A stretch of 64,000 nt of DNA from Cryptomeria japonica (GCF_030272615.1 NC_081407.1:100361897-100425896); one strand, 5' to 3'. Shown: positions 1-12,279, counted from the first letter of the stretch. Program-made: numbers and translations. The notes: generated by a model not told the origin, from the letters alone.

Positions 1-515
1 TGCTCCATCCTCATAAATTCTTCCCCAAATAGTTTGTCTAGAATCTGCACAAACAGAGGATCATCAAACTTGAATATGCTCCATAGTCTCTTCTCTAAGA
101 TACAACCCCAAAAAACTTGAATATGCTCCATAGTCTCTTCTTTAAGATACAACCTAAAAAAACCAATTGCTATTTGGGAGGAACCAAGGTGAAATTCACT
201 TCCATCTTGTAAGTCTTTGTCGCCAATCCATTGTATGCCACCCTCTGCCAATTTCAAATAGTTGTGTAGTAAATATGGCCTTGATGCCTTCAAAAATAAA
301 CTCTCATCCCATCACATTAAGAGTGCACAACTTTCCATAATAGTTACTATAGTTGGCAACATATGACCCATCAATATTCATCAATTTGGATCTCTTGTAG
401 ATCCTCCCAATAAAATTCCGCTTTCTCCTCCATTAATGACACCACCCACTTTGACAAGTTGTTTGCCACCAGGTTTCTATATCTCAACACATGGGAAGTT
501 TTAAATTCCTTGACT

Positions 516-850
516 TCAGGTAATTAAAAGTTCTCTAATAATTTTAACAAATTTATTTATTTTCCAAGATGGAATTTCACCCTTGATAATGACATTGATA
601 ACAATTATAGAATCGCCTTCTAAATGAAATTGGGATATTGATAATTTCTTGGCCATCTTGACTACTAATAAAGCCACTTGCATTTCAACTTTATTATTTG
701 TGCCCTCCTTCAATGTTTTAGCTCTAACTGCCAGAATGTTTCTGTTTCAATATCTTGCCATAAAACCTACACATGAAGGGCTTGGATTACCTCTCAATAC
801 CTCGTCAAATTTGACTTTCACCCAACCTACATCTGGTTTCATCCATTCAA
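516..850 (-). pseudogene. LINE A RNase H domain remnant
   Basis: The minus-strand translation reads like the plant LINE-type RNase H fold. There is a degenerate 'DG..RGNPGPS' strand near 800, then an 'NNKVEMQVALLVVKMAKKL' helix (normally NNEAE), then 'LEGDSIIVIN'. The usual catalytic Glu after NN is displaced (KVEM instead of EAEM), and stops surround the open stretch. It would have removed RNA from the cDNA hybrid during target-primed reverse transcription. It is non-functional here. Confidence 0.75.
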
Positions 851-1499
851 CAACTTGCTTTTCCTTGGGATCCAAACCAACCTGGAGAGGCCCATTAACA
901 TACCAATACTTGATATAAGGCCACTTGGATTATATAATTTTGTCCTCCTAGCTAAAGGGGATTTTAGCTGGATTAATTTGTGACGATGTCATGCTGACCA
1001 ACTTTGAAATAGAAGTTTCGATTCTTCTGCACAAATACGAAACCAACTTTGTCTTCTCCTGAAAGATGCATCTATTTCATTCTTTCCAACTTTTCTAGAT
1101 TACCATTAATGGGCAAACTTGCCAAATACTAGAAAAAGTTGATTTTGTAGAAGTTCTAAACCAACTTTGAATCAATTCTTTCAAAGAATTTGGAAACAAA
1201 GTCTGACAGCACAATTTTTTTGTCACAAACCGCCAATGTTCATTAGCATATTCACAGTTCAAAAAAAGACGGTCTAAGGTCTCTTCATTTCTATTGCATA
1301 AGACACACCTAAACGACCATTGAAAGCCTAATCTTTACAATTGCTCACCTATCAAGATTCTACCCTATAGAGCCAACTAAGAAAAGGCCCCTACTTTAGG
1401 TAAACAATTCTTTCTCCAACACAAATTGTAAGGCCATTCTTCTACAACCATAGCCATTTATAAAATGTGGTATCCAATTTTAACCAATTACTTCCCCTG

Positions 1500-1998
1500 T
1501 TGAGAGCCACACAAAATGATCTCATCTTAACCTCTTGAGAGAATGTTTTTTCTTTCAATGAAGATCAATTGTAGCAACTCAACATTAACCCTATCCAAAT
1601 TTAAATCTTCAACCGATTTCCATTTCCATTCTATGTTCCCATCCACCACCACACTTTCCATAAAATTTGCTACCTTGGAACCCCATCCATCTCTGGTTAT
1701 TTGCTTTAGATTGTTGAACCTCTCATTCTCCCCTAGTACTTGAAGACCTTCCCAAGTGTTTCCCCCCAAAAAAGTTGATTTACCATTACCCAAAATCCAT
1801 GAAATATGATCTGTAATAACATGACAACATGAGATCATGAAATTCCAAATGGCAGAGCCTCGAGGAGGATTTTTAATAGTAAAATATATTTTCTTTCATT
1901 GATCATCAAGATATTTTGCTCTTAATATTTTGGCTCTCTTTTGTTTTGGATTACAATATATACTCCAAATTAACTTTGGGGCTACTACGAAGCTGCTA
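1500..1998 (-). pseudogene. LINE A linker region between reverse transcriptase and zf-RVT
   Basis: Minus-strand reading gives 'KLIWSIYCNP', then 'AKILRAKYLDD', then 'RGSAIWNFMISC' and 'HISWILGNGKSTF'. These correspond to the well-conserved LINE stretch that follows the reverse transcriptase in plant L1 ORF2 (WAKILRAKYL, RGSAIW, W.VGNG). The reading frame is interrupted near 1870-1895. It joins directly to the reverse transcriptase fragment that ends near 3366, which shows that 1986-3353 is an insertion. Confidence 0.75.
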
Positions 1999-3353
1999 AT
2001 ATCAAGAAACTGTGGGGTTGGGTTCTGAATGCAATTATGGAATACATCACGGTTGAAGGCCGATTCTCCAGGGCCCACACCTACCACTTTGTTCTCTTAA
2101 ACCATTTCAGACACGACAAAAAGGTATCTCTGCCCTACTACCTTTTTAGGTCCCTTTCTAGGTCCCTCAATAAACACAATAAAAACCCTTCTAGCCTGAT
2201 TCGCCACTGCGGGCTTTTGCTGCTCATCTATGAGCATTGTAAAACCCTCACCTTGTTGGAAAACAAGAGGATTTTTGCCTCTCCGGGTAAGAGAAAGATG
2301 GAAGGAGGAGACTCCAGCAAGGAGAAGGCATCCTCTAGCAAAAAAAAAAGAAAAAGTGCCCCTGGGATGGAAACGGAGGAAATTGAAAAGGAAAGCAGTG
2401 AAATGGAGACGGATGACTCCAACGGTGAAGACAACTGGAACGATGAGGAGCTGGGTAATGAGGAAGAAAGTGGTGATAATGAGCTTGGTAATGAAAGCCC
2501 TATCCTCAGTGATTGCTCTGGTAAGGACAACAGCCATCAGATGGAGGAAGTGGATTTCAAGGATAATGAGGAAACTGATGTGAATTCTGAGAGGGAAATG
2601 AACAAAGACTCTGAGAAGGACCTGACTAAGGATGGGGTTAGTGAGGATAAGGAAAGTGCGGGTGAAGGGTTAATCTTGGATAACCTCAAGAAACTCTCTG
2701 AGGTGAGAATGGATTATGACAAATGGACCTATGAACTCCTGAAGAACCTAGGAAAAAAGGGGAAAAACATGGATGAGAAGAGGGAGGATGAAAACAAAGA
2801 GCAGATAAAATGGAAGCAGAATATGGAGGATAAGGTTAAATTGCTAGAAGAAGGGAGAGGGGCGATGAAAAATCTGATGGGTGTTATCCTGAGTATCCTA
2901 TCTGTTGTCACTAAAAACTTGGAGGATATTGCTAAGGTCTTTGATCATACCAGCTCTCCTAAACTGGTTGTGGAACTTGACCTGGATGAAGAGACTATCC
3001 AGACTGGTGGCGGTGAAGCTACTCCAGTTGGTGGCACTGCGAAGAGGACCAGGGCTAGTGTCAAGAAAGTTGTGGCTGCTTCTACAAAGGATCTCCCTAA
3101 CCTCAGAGATAACATCAAAGAGCTGCATGAAATTAGCAACACCCTGGCGAATGCCCTGGAAAAAATCAACTAGTTTCTCTTCTAGAATCTGGATGGCCTG
3201 CTGGCTTTGTGGGGCTTTCTCTGGTTTTCTTTGGTTTTTTGTTGGCTTTTCGATGGACTGTTCCTTTTTGTTTCTCGTTGCTTTTGTTGTTTAAGTTATG
3301 CTTGTTAAGGGTTTCGGGGCCCCTTCAAAACCTGCTTTTACCTTAATCAAAAA
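1986..3353 (+). mobile_element. Retroelement-like insertion carrying an ORF, inside LINE A
   Basis: LINE A coding sequence is contiguous if this stretch is removed. The insert is in the opposite orientation. It ends in 'CCTTAATCAAAAAC', preceded by a 3' tail (about 3300-3353) that recurs, diverged, on the minus strand at about 40619-40680. The two flanks, 1974-1985 (CTTTGGGGCTAC) and 3354-3365 (CTTTTCCTCTAT), align at 7 or 8 of 12 positions and may be a decayed target-site duplication, but this is weak. It may be a non-autonomous LINE-type element mobilised in trans. No reverse transcriptase is present. Confidence 0.6.
2298..3173 (+). CDS. Intact acidic, lysine-rich coiled-coil-like ORF of unknown function (292 aa)
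   Basis: I do not recognise this protein. The start at 2298 is preferred because the acidic domain begins there with AAGATGG context; the frame is open from 2037, which would add 87 residues with no visible domain. Seen in order: a Ser/Lys tract with a KKKRK basic patch resembling a nuclear localisation signal; about 100 residues very rich in Glu, Asp, Ser and Asn; a charged, probably helical stretch (EKREDENKEQIKWKQNMEDKV-like); a short hydrophobic helix (MGVILSILSVV); and a basic C-terminus. It has no stops, unlike the LINE it sits in, so it inserted more recently or is under constraint. It may be a captured host cDNA or an element-encoded RNA-binding/ORF1-like protein. Confidence 0.5.
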   Translation: MEGGDSSKEKASSSKKKRKSAPGMETEEIEKESSEMETDDSNGEDNWNDEELGNEEESGDNELGNESPILSDCSGKDNSHQMEEVDFKDNEETDVNSEREMNKDSEKDLTKDGVSEDKESAGEGLILDNLKKLSEVRMDYDKWTYELLKNLGKKGKNMDEKREDENKEQIKWKQNMEDKVKLLEEGRGAMKNLMGVILSILSVVTKNLEDIAKVFDHTSSPKLVVELDLDEETIQTGGGEATPVGGTAKRTRASVKKVVAASTKDLPNLRDNIKELHEISNTLANALEKIN

Positions 3354-3365
3354 CTTTTCCTCTAT

Positions 3366-4750
3366 AACCTCATTTACAATTTGCTTTTTTCTCAGACCAA
3401 CCCTCCTTGCGCACTTTTATCGACATATTTTATCCCAAGCCAACAAAGGGTTTTTTTCATTATCCATAGTACCAAATTCCCCCAAAAAAATTGCATCTTT
3501 TTTTCATTTACCTTGAGAACTTTTAATGGTATTTTTAGACACATCATAAAATAAATTGGTATTACAGATATAACTGTCTTCAGCATGAGAATATAACCTA
3601 TTGATGAAATCCATTTGCTTTTCCAACCATCTATTTTATTAAGACAACTATCTACAAGATTCCATCGAAGGTTTGATCTACAAGCCCTGACAAAAAGTGG
3701 GTTACTCAAGAACTTGCCTTGTAAAGAGCCTGGTTTGATCCCCAAGATTCTGGAGATTTCCCTTTGCTTCTCAAGATTTGTGTTTAAGAAGAAGACTTTT
3801 AAATTTCTTTGATTTATTTGTTGACATGATGCATTGCAATAAACATCCAATGTCACCTTCATCCATCGTTCCTCTTTGAAAGAAGACTCTCCCATTAAAA
3901 GTGTATCATCTACAAATTGAAGGTGAAAAATTGGATCAGTCCCATGCGAAATAATAACACCTCTCCATTGTCCCACTCTTCTTCTCTTTGTAATATACCT
4001 TCCAAGAACCTCAACCGTAATAATGAAGACAAAGGGAGAGATAGGATCTCCTTGTCTTATCCCTCGAGCCGTTTGGAAGAAACCTTGGGGGCTGCCATTG
4101 ACCAATCTTGAAAACTGGGGGCTACAAATGCAACTCTACACCCAATAGATCCATTGTTGACTAAAACCAAATTGGTTCATAACATTCAGCAGAAAATTCT
4201 CATCAACTCGATCATAATCTTTCTTAATGTCTAGTTTTACAAACATCCTATCAATTTTAGTTGTCCTAATTGAATGGATAGCTTTATGGGGAATTATTAT
4301 ACCTTTAACTATAGATCAATTCGAGGTAAAGCCACTCTAGAGCTCATAAATAATAGAGCCTAAAACCTTTTTAATATATTTTCCATTACCTTAGAAATGA
4401 CTTTATAAACTGTATTACATAAAGAGATAGAATGAAAATCATCAAAGGACTAAACATTTGTCTTCTTGGGAATAAGAGCAATCATTGTATTATTTAGATC
4501 TTTTAACACAAAATAATTATCTCTTGATTCCTCCATCATAGATCATCTTTAATAATATCCCAAAACTTATGGAAAAAGAGGGTAGGAAACCCATCAAGAT
4601 CAGGAGTTTTGTCCCCTTGCATTGAAAAGAAAGCACGTTTAACTTCCTCCAAACTAACTAGTTCAATAAGTTATTGATTCTACTACTGAGAGAATAAGAT
4701 TGGGATGACACTAAAATATATCCTCATTGAAAGATAAATTTCGATCATTC
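3366..4750 (-). pseudogene. LINE A reverse transcriptase remnant
   Basis: Minus-strand segments give 'FVKLDIKKDYDRVDENFL' (palm Asp), 'RGIRQGDPISPFVFI' and 'FVDDTLL', the catalytic box with both Asp residues, in the open stretch 4105-3392. The thumb follows to '..QGGLV', where the frame breaks before the inserted element. Upstream parts (about 4750-4105) carry several stops. The domain would have copied the element's RNA at the nicked target. Confidence 0.88.
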
Positions 4751-5339
4751 CCTATTGAAAGAAGGTTTTAAAATAGGAAGTCGCTTCCTCATTGACATCA
4801 TCTTGCTTTGTCAACCAAACCCCATTTGCATTTTTAGTTGCGTGAATTTTGTTATTATATCTATAGGCCTTAACTGAGTTGTGGAAGAATTATGTATTAC
4901 GATCACCCTCCTTTAACTGACATCCTCTAGAATTTTGACTCCAAAAAGCTTCTTTGGGATTGCCAATACCTCACAATATTGAGAATTCAAAGCTTTTTCT
5001 TCCTGAAAATCTACCTCTTCCATACCTAGTTGAATGAATTTATCATGGAGACTTTCTAGTTGTTGTTCCAATCTAAACTTTTCTACGAAAATATCCTTGA
5101 AGTGTACCCTATTCCATTATTTTAGACATGATTTGATAAACCATAGCTTTTTATAGAAAATGAAGGCCTTTTCACCTTCCCTAGTAGGTGCATTAGACCA
5201 CCAATCCATGGTGAGGTCTCTAAAACCATTTGCGTGCATAGCCACATATTCTCAAATTTGAAAGGACATCTGACATGGAATGCATCATGCTGAATCAACG
5301 AAGAGATCAGGTAATAATATAACCTCCAAAAAGGGAAGA

Positions 5340-5975
5340 TATTAACTTAAAAAATAAATGGATGATCTACCCACTTTCCTGTCAGAAAGAAGTGGTCTAA
5401 CTTCTCAGCTACGTTCAAAAAGCCTTGTCTCCTATTAGTCCAAGTGAAGACCCCATCCTTATGCTTAACCTCCAGAATACCATTGTCAGTAACAAAATTT
5501 TGGAAGTTCATTCGAATCACTCCCAAGAGTCCTTTACCCCCCTTCTTGTCTGTGGTTTCAAGGGTGGCATTGAAATCATCGCCAATGATCATGATTTCAT
5601 TACAATGGTCCTAAAGAAATTTTTAAAGACATTGCCATAATTCCCATTTCTGATTTGTACTAGTTGGGCCATAAACATTCAAGACCAAAAGTATCAAGAA
5701 ATAATTTTTAAGTTGCCAATGTTTATCTTGAGAAATGCAATTTGATTTGATTATGATTGGATTCCATAAAAAACCCAAACCACTAGATGCCCCTTCAGCC
5801 TCAACAAAAAAACCTTTCAAAAATCTTGAACCTTGATATATCTCTTCACTTCCTCCCCTTTTAACTTATTTTCTTGAAGAAAAATTACATCCAGACTCAT
5901 CTAATCAAAACATCGCTTGGTCAAACATCTCTTGTCAAAGGCATTGCAACCCTTGACATTCCATGACATGGTTTT
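5340..5975 (-). pseudogene. LINE A apurinic/apyrimidinic-type endonuclease remnant
   Basis: Starting near 5970 on the minus strand the translation gives 'MSWNVKGCNAFDKR', then a 'LNVYGPTSTNQK' strand at about 5690-5650, 'GDDFNATL' at about 5590 (normally GDFN) and 'FTWTNRR...EKLDHFFL' at about 5450-5380. These are the motifs of the EEP endonuclease at the N-terminus of LINE ORF2, which nicks target DNA. GDDFNA has an extra residue and many stops interrupt the frame. Confidence 0.85.
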
Positions 5976-6769
5976 CATGACTCCTTGGGAGGGAAAAGCC
6001 CTTTCCTAATCTAAGTTTGCTTTGACCTTTAGTACTCCCCGCAATCTCCAATTTCATCTAGTTTGTTTTCAACCCTTTTTATTTTCTTTCACTGTTCTTG
6101 AATTTACCATTGATTGCATTGGATTAGAAAATAGTCATTTTTTTCCACAATAGCCTGAGTATCCCCCCAAACCCAAAACATCTTCTTCCTCAGATGGAAG
6201 GTCTTCAAAATCATCCTTGGTATCAATCATAATAAATGCATGGTTTTTCTCAATACCTTCAATGTGGGGCTTAAAATTCTTAACTAGGACATATAGATAT
6301 CTTTGACAAGTTGGTCTACCTGAATTGCTCCCATCCTCAACTCAAAACTTACTATCCCATCAGTTTGTATTGGGTTGGAAAGAGTGAGGTCCATGGATGC
6401 ATCCTTCCCAACATCGATGATGTTTTAAATTTTTGCCTCTACCTCATTATAAAATTTTAATGCCATGCAATCATTGCTTCGGGTCTCACTCTCACCAGGA
6501 CTTCACGTTGGACCATTTTTCTCTTTAGGATTTTCAAAGCAGTGCAACTCTTGAGCACCCATTTCCATGAACAATAGATCACTAAACACCTCTTTTCTTT
6601 GGCTACCACCTACACCAGAGTCGTATTGAGTATCCTTTTGATCAACATTTGAGTTGCACACCACACAAGGGTTCTCATTTAAAAGCTTGTTCTACCATTT
6701 ATCAAGTTATTCATCAACAATAGGATTTTGGAGTCTTCATCCTCCCTAGCCATATCTAGTCGAGAATCC

Positions 6770-8255
6770 AGGTCCTATGGCAGTGAAACCTTGACGGTTT
6801 GGTCGACCAAGTCCTGGTTACCTTCCCAAGCTTGATGCAAATTGATAAGCTTGTTCAATAGTTTATCATGCTTAGGATCCTTACCTATTTTGTCTCTCAT
6901 GCAATCCCCAACATAATGACCCACCTCCTTACATGTTTTGCAATTCTCAATAATATCCTTCACCTCAATTTGTTGAAACCAAATGCCTTATGACGACTGA
7001 AGCTCAATATCTTTGGGAAGCAAAGGGTGAGAGTTCCTGTAAATACAGATTCGTGCATAAATGCTAAAATCCTTCTCCTCTATTGCCTCATCTATCTTAA
7101 TAAACTTTCTCATATTGTTCCCAATAGTCTTTAGGGTTTCCAATTCTCATTATTCTTGTGGGAGATTGTAAAGACGTATTCATACCGAGACTTCTTATAT
7201 AGAGGCTTATAATGAGTCAAAGTTGGGAACCCAACCTTTTATATAAAATCTCATACCCCCAATCATGAATGTGTCATTGTTTAAGATCCATTGTTTCTCT
7301 CTAGCCATTTCATAGATCACTAGATAAAATCCATTTGGCATGGTTTTGACAATAATTTTTTTTACCTTATTGTTCATCACATCACTTACGAACCCTTGAG
7401 AAAGTAGGCCATTCCCAAGCCTATTTCATGAAGAAGACTCTTTCCCTAAGCATGTTCATTACATTTCTCTCATCCATATTATTTATCTAAAGGAAAACAA
7501 CTCTGTTTTGGGTTGTTTTGATACTCACCTGAACCCCCATTTTTGGGCTCAGTTGATTCTTTGGTTTCCACATCTTCCCTTCCAAGTTTTTGAAGTCTAC
7601 CTTTGGCCCCGAGGAAATTTTTGCAAACCCCCAGCGATTTTGAGTTTTTCACCCTTGATTTGGGATAGTTCGTCACCTTATTGTGAAAGAAAATTGATTA
7701 CTAGTTTGTTGATCTCTCAAGCTTGACCATGCCACCTCCACGATGGGTTCTTGAATCTTTCAAACTGTCCTCTTCCTTAAAATTACACTGCCCTACCATG
7801 TTTGAAATTTTGAAACTCTAAACTTCTACCTCATGATGACATTCACATTATCTATTGACTTCAATTTTTGGTCTTGTTCCCTTTATGGGGAGTTACTTGT
7901 TTATCATAACTATTTTTTTTATAAATTGCCTATGCATAGTATTATTTGAGAGTCGATCCTTCTTGAGATTTGAGTCAAGACTAAAAAAAATATGTCTAAT
8001 AGAATTATTATCTTTCACCTTATGATTTGAATCCTCTTCCTCATATTTCATACCACAAACACTATTTTTTTCATTCACGTCCTTCCTCGCCAATGAAATT
8101 CTCCTAGTCATCTCCTTCTTCAATGATGAGATTTCTCCCTTTGACTTGTTGATTTCCTCATTCGGGGTAATAACGTCAACTTCTTCATCATCCTTATTTG
8201 GAGATTTCCTAAGTGTGGCAACATCCATTCTGCCTCTTGCTATAGATCTTGTCAT
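6770..8255 (-). pseudogene. LINE A ORF1 remnant (DUF4283-like region and CCHC zinc knuckle)
   Basis: The ATG at 8255 opens a charged N-terminus (MTRSIARGRMDVATLRK...). At 7440-6980 the minus-strand frames give 'VSVWIRLYNLPQE' and 'GNNMRKFIKIDEAIEEKDFS.YARICIY', typical of the DUF4283 region of plant L1 ORF1. A knuckle follows at 6943-6900 (CKTCKEVGHYVGDC), matching zf-CCHC_4. ORF1 proteins bind element RNA. Stops and frameshifts break it at about 7893, 7479 and 7150. Confidence 0.75.
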
Positions 8256-8340
8256 GATGAAAAATATTTTTTTTTCTATAAATCACACAAATAAATCAAA
8301 ATACTCTAAAATTTCATTTAAGTTACGAGGGCATAGGTTG

Positions 8341-9782
8341 AACTTTATAAAAAAAAAAAATCTCCCCAAAATTAGTTAATCTGCATGTTTGAGAGTGAAT
8401 TTATTGGAAACCCTAATTTTGTAATAAGTCACTTAATTTTGATCCACTTACTTTGAAATTTGAATTGTATGTGTCTCAATTAATTCTTAAAAAACTCTAA
8501 AAAAATAAAGAAAAAATTGCCAATTCTAAGAAATATGTACTTACCAAATAAATTTGGCAAAACTTCAATTCTATAATAAATCGCTTTATTTTGCTCTCAT
8601 TCATTTGAAATATTCAATAAGTGCTTCAAAAATCTTTTAAAAATATATTTTTACCAAAATATAAGAGATATGCACTTCCCAAAATGACCTCCGAAAGTGA
8701 AAAATTACTTGTCTGCACAATGCTATGATCATTCTTTGATACCTCTTGTAATTAAATAAATTGCACAAGTGAGCTATATAATATGAAATATTCTACGAAT
8801 ACATGGTCCAATAACTAAGAATAATAAGCCACTTACAGGGGGAATACCTCTTGAATAATTCCAATGAGAACATAACTCATAACCAAATGATCAAATAAGA
8901 TTTACTAACTCCTATATATGTCTAGGATATCACCTAGACCAACTTAGATAACCACATATAAGCCCCATACCAACCTAACTAACTAAATGATAATATAACA
9001 TTAATAAAAGGACTTAATTAAGAGCTAATGTAGCCACACGTTGACTACTTATAACCATAAATATACTCTAAGATTAAGGGGATAGCATGTGTTTAAAACC
9101 TTTGAGAACATTGACAACAAAAAGACTTAGACCTTTTTAAGAGGTCAAAAAGCTAGCATTAGGTCTTGACAAGGTTGTGAGAACCTTGTTGATATTCAAT
9201 AGAGTTTAGAGGAACATCTAAGAAGGTTAATAAACAACAAAATATTTCATCAATTTTGGATTTTTTAACATAGAATATCGATAAAAACAAAAAGGTTGAA
9301 GGCAACACAAAAGGAAAATACACCAAAGCATAAAGACCACGTAAATGATGTATGATAGATTATAAAGTTGGGATTAAAAAAGACTAAAACAAGAAGGGAC
9401 TCAAGAAAAATTTAGGACAACAAAATTGATTTCCAACACCATTGGAATATAAAAAATTATTTTCTATCTACTTATTAATTTATTCAATTGAATAAAACTT
9501 CACACAATTGAATTATGTGCTTATCAACTTGACTTACCAAACTTAGTTCACCGTCCCCTTTACTTATTCATTCCAAACAACATGTATTGAAACACAACTT
9601 ACTAGAATTGTTAAAAAACAATGATAATCCAACTATCAAAATATTCATTCATATGTAATTATATTTAATTAAAGTCTAATCAAATTACTTTCATTCAATG
9701 AATAAGTATAGAAAGAACAATGCCACAACTTGAAAATATAAATCGATAGCTATTACAACCTTTTTATTTACAAGGAAAGGAA
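8341..9782. other. AT-rich stretch without recognisable genes
   Basis: No open frame with family resemblance, no tRNA-like or terminal-repeat structure. Base composition is strongly A+T, with 'AATTGAA' and 'TTAAAATA' type runs. It probably includes the upstream part of the degenerate copia A element, but I cannot show that. Confidence 0.5.
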
Positions 9783-10192
9783 ATCAAGGATGTTATAAAT
9801 TCCTTCAAAATCACATTACTTATTACAATAGAGAATAAAGGTTTTAGTGACAAAGAGGAGAAAATAAACAAGAAAAACAAAAATACTAGAATAATAATCT
9901 ACATGTACTTTTCTACCAGAACATGAAAAATCATCTTTTGAAAGGGGATTCATCAAAGAAGGAGAAGCCTAAATGTACGTATTACAATAATATTGAGCAT
10001 TACAAATATCGATGTTATGTAAAAAACAATGAGTTGAAGCATCTTTTATAGAAGAACACTACCAAATTGCCTTGAATTATATCAAGGATGTTATATATAT
10101 ACCTTCAAAATCACTTGACTTATTACAATAGAGAATAAAGATTCTAGTGACAAAGAGAAGAAACCAAACAAGAAAAACAAAAATACTAGAAT
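9783..10192 (+). repeat. Tandem 298 bp duplication in copia A (copy 1 and first part of copy 2)
   Basis: Copy 1 is 9783-10080. Copy 2 begins at 10081 with the same ATCAAGGATGTTATA start, is interrupted at 10192 by LINE B, and resumes at 16093-16280, ending in the same CTTGAATTAT as copy 1. The knuckle coding segment is therefore present twice. The two copies differ at scattered positions, so the duplication is older than the LINE insertion. Confidence 0.85.
10179..10192. repeat. Target-site duplication, left copy (LINE B)
   Basis: AAAAATACTAGAAT here is identical to 16079-16092. The uninterrupted copy 1 of the host duplication at 9878-9892 shows the same sequence once, confirming the empty-site state. 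Confidence 0.9.
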
Positions 10193-10381
10193 GGACACAA
10201 ATAACATGCTCTTTGGAATCAATGCTTGAAAGTACATGAGAAGCAATACAAGATTATTCACAATATCTTGTTATCAAATGAAGAAAACTTGGTTGAGGAA
10301 TGAGCTTTGCTAGGGTTTGAGGTTGCGTATTACATCTTGCTTTTTTCAAACCGCATTTACTGTGGGATTCTTGTGTTTATT

Positions 10382-11115
10382 ATGGCTCCAACCAACTTTA
10401 GCCTAGTAGTTGATGTTGGTGCTGGAGTTGCTGCAATAGACACTCATTGCACCCTCGAGCAAACGCCCTTGCCAATTTGTTCTGAAAGTGTTTCACGAGG
10501 TATGTCCTTGCCTGATGTTGTACTTCCTGTTCAGGATTTTGACAATGCCTATGACTGGCTTGAAAAATGTACTTTAATAGGTTATTTTGTGGGTAGGATC
10601 CCTCCCGAAATCATGCTTCGTGATTGGGTCACCAAAGCCTTGTCTCCTCATGGAGTTAGGCTTGATGGCGTCCAAAGTCTCATGAAAGGTTTTTTTTGTT
10701 TCACTTTTCAAACCCTTCCCATAGTCTCTCCCATGGTCTGTGGACTGTTAGGTCGTCCCTTCTGGTTTTCCAACGTTGGTCTTGCGATTTTCCTATCTCA
10801 GATGACAAATAATTGCGAGTTCAAGTCTAGGTTGAGTTCCCTCGTCTTCCTTTGCCTTATTGGCCTTTCATGCAAACCATTGCTCAGTCTGTTGGCAAAG
10901 TTGTTTGCCTCAAGCCAAACCATTTTTTTAATGCTCGCCCTCAAAAGAGGGTATGTGTTGAAGTCGACCTTTCTCGCAACCTGAAAGAAACTATTGATAT
11001 TCAAATGGGAGGTAACACCTTCACCTAGAAGGTGCTTTATCTAAACCTACCCAACGCTTGTTATCGGTGCTAGTCAGCGGATCATAAGATAAGGGATTGT
11101 CCCTTGGCAACTTTG
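10382..11115 (+). pseudogene. LINE B ORF1 remnant (DUF4283-like, CCHC knuckle)
   Basis: The ATG at 10382 starts MAPTNFSLVVD. DUF4283-like features follow: 'FDNAYDWLEKCTLIGYFVGRIPP', 'LRDWVTKALSPHGVRLDGVQSLMKGFFCFTF' and, after a frameshift, 'VCVEVDLSRNLKETIDIQMGG'. A knuckle at 11058-11097 reads CYRC-x8-H-x4-C, with a TAG inside it where plant ORF1 proteins carry Gln or Trp. It would be the nucleic-acid-binding ORF1 protein. Confidence 0.75.
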
Positions 11116-11548
11116 ACATTAAAACCCCTTGTTAAGGAGTCTGGCTCTCAACCTATGGAGGGAGCCAAGAAGGATTAATAGACCACTGTGGTTCGTAAAG
11201 GTAAAACCCCTACGGTTTCGGCCCAAAAGACTCTCGTTGGTTCCAGTCCTCCACCGACGACGGATCCTCTTGTACAGTCTTCGTCCTCCCAGGCGGCTTC
11301 TACTCCAGTTTCAAACCCTACTCAACAGGGGAATGCTTCTTCTGAGGGTGTTGCTCATCCTCCTTAGGTGCGAACTCCTTAGGTTGTGTCTGTGATTTCT
11401 ACTCCACACTCTCTACGCCATTCTCATAGCCCTTCAGGGCGTGCTGAGATTTCGGAAAAAATGATGAGTTATCTCCAGTGGGGACCCAATTTTTTTGCGC
11501 AATAGCTTCTCCTCTTTTGGGGACGAGGAATATATGTTGGTTTTGTCA

Positions 11549-12279
11549 TGAATTACATCTCATGGAATGTTAGACCTCGCCAGAAAATATTCTGTTCGAG
11601 ATGTTCATCAACGTATTGTAGGCTTGGATGTTCTTTGCCTCCAGGAAGTTAAAATCGTAGGGTTCATGCTCAATGCTGCATGCCGTGTTATTTGGCTAGA
11701 TAGCCTTGTTTTTGCTTCCCAACATTAAGCTGGTCAAGGTGGAGTTGTTACTCTCCTTTCACCTCAGTTGTGCTCTGCAATTATCTCTCATGGGTTTGAT
11801 TCCATGCATCCCACCGTCTAGGTTTTGCTTTCAATTGATAATCATTCCGTTGGGATCGTTAACATTTATGCTCCCAATGATTTGGTTGAAAGATCATACC
11901 TCTGGCAATGGATCACAGATAATCTACCACCTGCCACTTGGGTCACCTGTGGGGACTTCAATATGGTTGAGGTGGCTTCCGATAAGGACAGATTTTTGCC
12001 TTTCCGCTGGACAACTGGTGAGCGAGAAGCTTGGTACTATATGCGCAATAAATTGGGTCTTTTCGACCCCAACACAAACTGCCGCCCTCCTGGTGGGGTC
12101 TGCCACACTTGGTCTAGTTTTAGAGCTGGTTCTGACAAAATTCTTAAAAGGCTTGATCATGCTATGATATCTGCGCAATCTTTGTTCTCTTTCTTTGAAG
12201 ATCATGATCTGCCCGTCACTCCTCTTGTTGATGTGACGCTGTCAGACCACTTCCCCATAAAGTTTAGCATTGAATGGTA
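11549..12279 (+). pseudogene. LINE B ORF2 endonuclease domain
   Basis: Begins with MNYISWNVR at 11549, then a frameshifted 'GLDVLCLQEVKI' (catalytic Glu). An open stretch 11825-12277 contains 'GIVNIYAPND', 'VTCGDFNMVE', 'LKRLDHAMIS' and 'TLSDHFPI', the core motifs of EEP-type LINE endonucleases. Active-site residues of the open part look intact; only the N-terminal section is broken. Confidence 0.9.

Larger units (their letters stand above)
1..8340 (-). mobile_element. LINE A: degenerate L1-type non-LTR retrotransposon, 3' end beyond the window
   Basis: Read on the minus strand, the order is ORF1 (DUF4283-like and CCHC knuckle, 8255 down to 6770), an endonuclease (about 5975-5340), reverse transcriptase (about 4750-3366), the zinc-binding linker region (about 2000-1500) and an RNase H domain (about 850-516). 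This is the order of plant L1-type LINEs. Every domain is broken by stops and frameshifts, so the copy is dead. A plus-strand element at 1986-3353 splits it between the reverse transcriptase and the linker. The 5' end is near 8340; the 3' end is not in the window. Confidence 0.9.

Noticed and set aside
2097-2911. Minus-strand ORFs of 60-146 codons (Ser/Leu-rich)
   Set aside because: Mirror-frame shadows of the acidic Glu/Lys-rich plus-strand ORF; Ser/Leu/Phe richness is what its complement would give.
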